This document shows positions 5,599-6,543 of a stretch of 6,543 nt of DNA, piece after piece. Source of the DNA: JAWCQZ01 sp964486625 (lineage in GTDB: Archaea; Halobacteriota; Syntropharchaeia; JACQPP01); contig CAZANW010000086.1 in NCBI GenBank assembly GCA_964486625.1, positions 1 through 6,543 on the forward strand, in the 5' to 3' direction. A program made the translations under genes and the position numbers. Below the pieces are notes generated by a model. It made no database searches. It was not told where the DNA came from and worked only from the letters and a program-made list of their open reading frames with translations. Positions within the stretch are counted from its first letter, which is position 1, and every line of letters begins with the position of its first letter.

Positions 5599-6543
5599 AT
5601 GCTCCGCTCGGGAGCGGTGCTCCTTCTTGCGCTTCTCGTGGCCGGAGCGCCGGGCCAGGGGGCCGTCAAGGTCCTGGGCAGCCTCGACCCCGCGATGGCG
5701 GCCGGGCTCGCCAGCCAGGGCATCGCGGTCGTCAACCAGCCCGTGAGCGAGGCCCTGATTGCGTCCCGGGACCCGGATGTCCTCGTGGTCACCACGGAGG
5801 CCGAGCTCTCCCCGGCCAAGCTCCAGGCCCAGATCGGGAGCGGGCGGGGGGTCGTCCTCAGCAACGGCCTCTCCGCCGACTTCTTCCGGGGGCTCGACAT
5901 CCAGCGCGGGGGCGTCCAGTTGGTCAACGTCCAGGTCTCCCCCGCCGACCCCCAGGCGTGGACCTTCGAGGGCCTGGCCTCCTCCACCCGCTACCCGGTC
6001 CGGGTCTTCTGGAACTCCGCGCCCGCCGACACCCTCTACTCCCTGGAGCCCCTCCGGGGCTCCTTCGACCTCCGGCGGACCTACGGCCCGGACACCGTCA
6101 TCGCGGGGGTGGCTTTCGGGAACGGCTATCTGGCGATTCTTCCCGGCGCCGTCCTCCACCGCAGCGACGCGTTTTACGCCGAGGCGGAAGGCGGCGATTC
6201 CGCCCGCCCCGCGACCCAGAACCGGGCCTTCCTCGCGGAGGCGATCCAGGCCGCATACCAGAAGAGCGGCCGCGGAATCACCCCCACGGCCGCCCCGACG
6301 GCGACCTCCACCTCCCCACCACCCCCAGCGCCGATCGAGGCCCCCACACCGGCGCCGACGCCGCCCTCCGCGACTCCGCCCCGAGCGACGGCGGCGCTCC
6401 CCTCCAGCCCGCCCCCCGCCCCCTCCTCCCCCGTCCCGGGGGCCCACCTGGGGGCCCTCCTGGTTCTGGGCCCGGTCGTCGTCGGCGGCCAGCAGAGGCG
6501 GTGGAAAACGCCCCCCGCGGCAGACCCCGGGCGCGGACAGGGG
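5599..6543 (+). CDS. Secreted, C-terminally anchored surface protein with Pro-rich stalk (3' end outside window)
   Basis: The first 315 residues are visible and the frame is still open at the window edge. The ATG at 5599 gives a compact signal peptide: MLR, a hydrophobic core (SGAVLLLALLVAGA, 4-17), then a likely cleavage region APGQGA. The globular part (about 22-225) has alternating strands and helices (GIAVVNQ, DPDVLVVTT, GRGVVLSNG, TVIAGVAFGNGYLAIL, then QNRAFLAEAIQAAYQ). This resembles an alpha/beta Rossmann or class I amidotransferase-like fold, but I see no clear catalytic triad. A stalk rich in Pro, Thr, Ser and Ala follows (228-280), then a short hydrophobic stretch (282-297) and QQRRWK, which together look like a stop-transfer anchor. 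Such layouts are common in archaeal cell-surface proteins, and the stalk may be O-glycosylated. I do not recognise the specific family. It has its own promoter and is divergent from its left neighbour. The GTG at 5575 is an unlikely alternative start. Confidence 0.8.
   Translation, partial: MLRSGAVLLLALLVAGAPGQGAVKVLGSLDPAMAAGLASQGIAVVNQPVSEALIASRDPDVLVVTTEAELSPAKLQAQIGSGRGVVLSNGLSADFFRGLDIQRGGVQLVNVQVSPADPQAWTFEGLASSTRYPVRVFWNSAPADTLYSLEPLRGSFDLRRTYGPDTVIAGVAFGNGYLAILPGAVLHRSDAFYAEAEGGDSARPATQNRAFLAEAIQAAYQKSGRGITPTAAPTATSTSPPPPAPIEAPTPAPTPPSATPPRATAALPSSPPPAPSSPVPGAHLGALLVLGPVVVGGQQRRWKTPPAADPGRGQG

Noticed and set aside
5566..6447. Minus-strand frames opposite the surface-protein gene
   Set aside because: They lack motifs and are Gly/Arg-rich. 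The plus strand shows a signal peptide, folded domain, stalk and anchor in order, preceded by a strong TATA box.

Overview
The window is very GC-rich (by eye above 70%), with dense coding and GC-rich third codon positions. Two genes point to an archaeon: a pantoate kinase, which belongs to the archaeal route to coenzyme A, and a nucleotidyltransferase of the archaeal COG1665 type. AT-rich TATA-like boxes about 24-29 bases before likely start codons also fit an archaeal genome with leaderless messages. The proteins are rich in Arg, Ala and Gly rather than acidic, which argues against a salt-in haloarchaeon. A GC-rich member of the Thermoplasmatota is my best guess, but it is only a guess.

Layout, left to right. 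Positions 1-40 carry two adjacent hairpins and a tail that look like the right end of an IS200/IS605 (TnpB-type) element, with no tnpB beside it. A TATA-like box follows, then two plus-strand membrane genes that overlap by 8 bases (120-1709 and 1702-2835). Both are ABC-2 type permeases. The first also has a C-terminal membrane half resembling a degenerate PrsW-type intramembrane protease. No ATPase gene is visible, so it must lie outside the window or elsewhere. Next, with its own TATA-like box, comes pantoate kinase (2920-3837, possibly from 2863). It converges on, and overlaps by 40 bases, a minus-strand pair: a nucleotidyltransferase (5426-4437) followed after 12 bases by a Cas4-like Fe-S protein (4424-3798). 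The Cas4-like protein keeps all four cluster cysteines but lacks the E-x-K and Q-x-x-x-Y catalytic signatures. Divergent from this pair, a plus-strand gene starting at 5599 runs off the right edge. It encodes a secreted, membrane-anchored surface protein with a Pro/Thr/Ser/Ala-rich stalk.

The genes form at least four functional units: export or transport, CoA synthesis, nucleic-acid or nucleotide handling, and cell surface. Nothing in the sequence ties them into one pathway. The points most worth a second look are the permease-PrsW fusion, the apparently inactivated Cas4 fold paired with a nucleotidyltransferase, and the orphan IS605-like end. No CRISPR array, tRNA or rRNA is visible.
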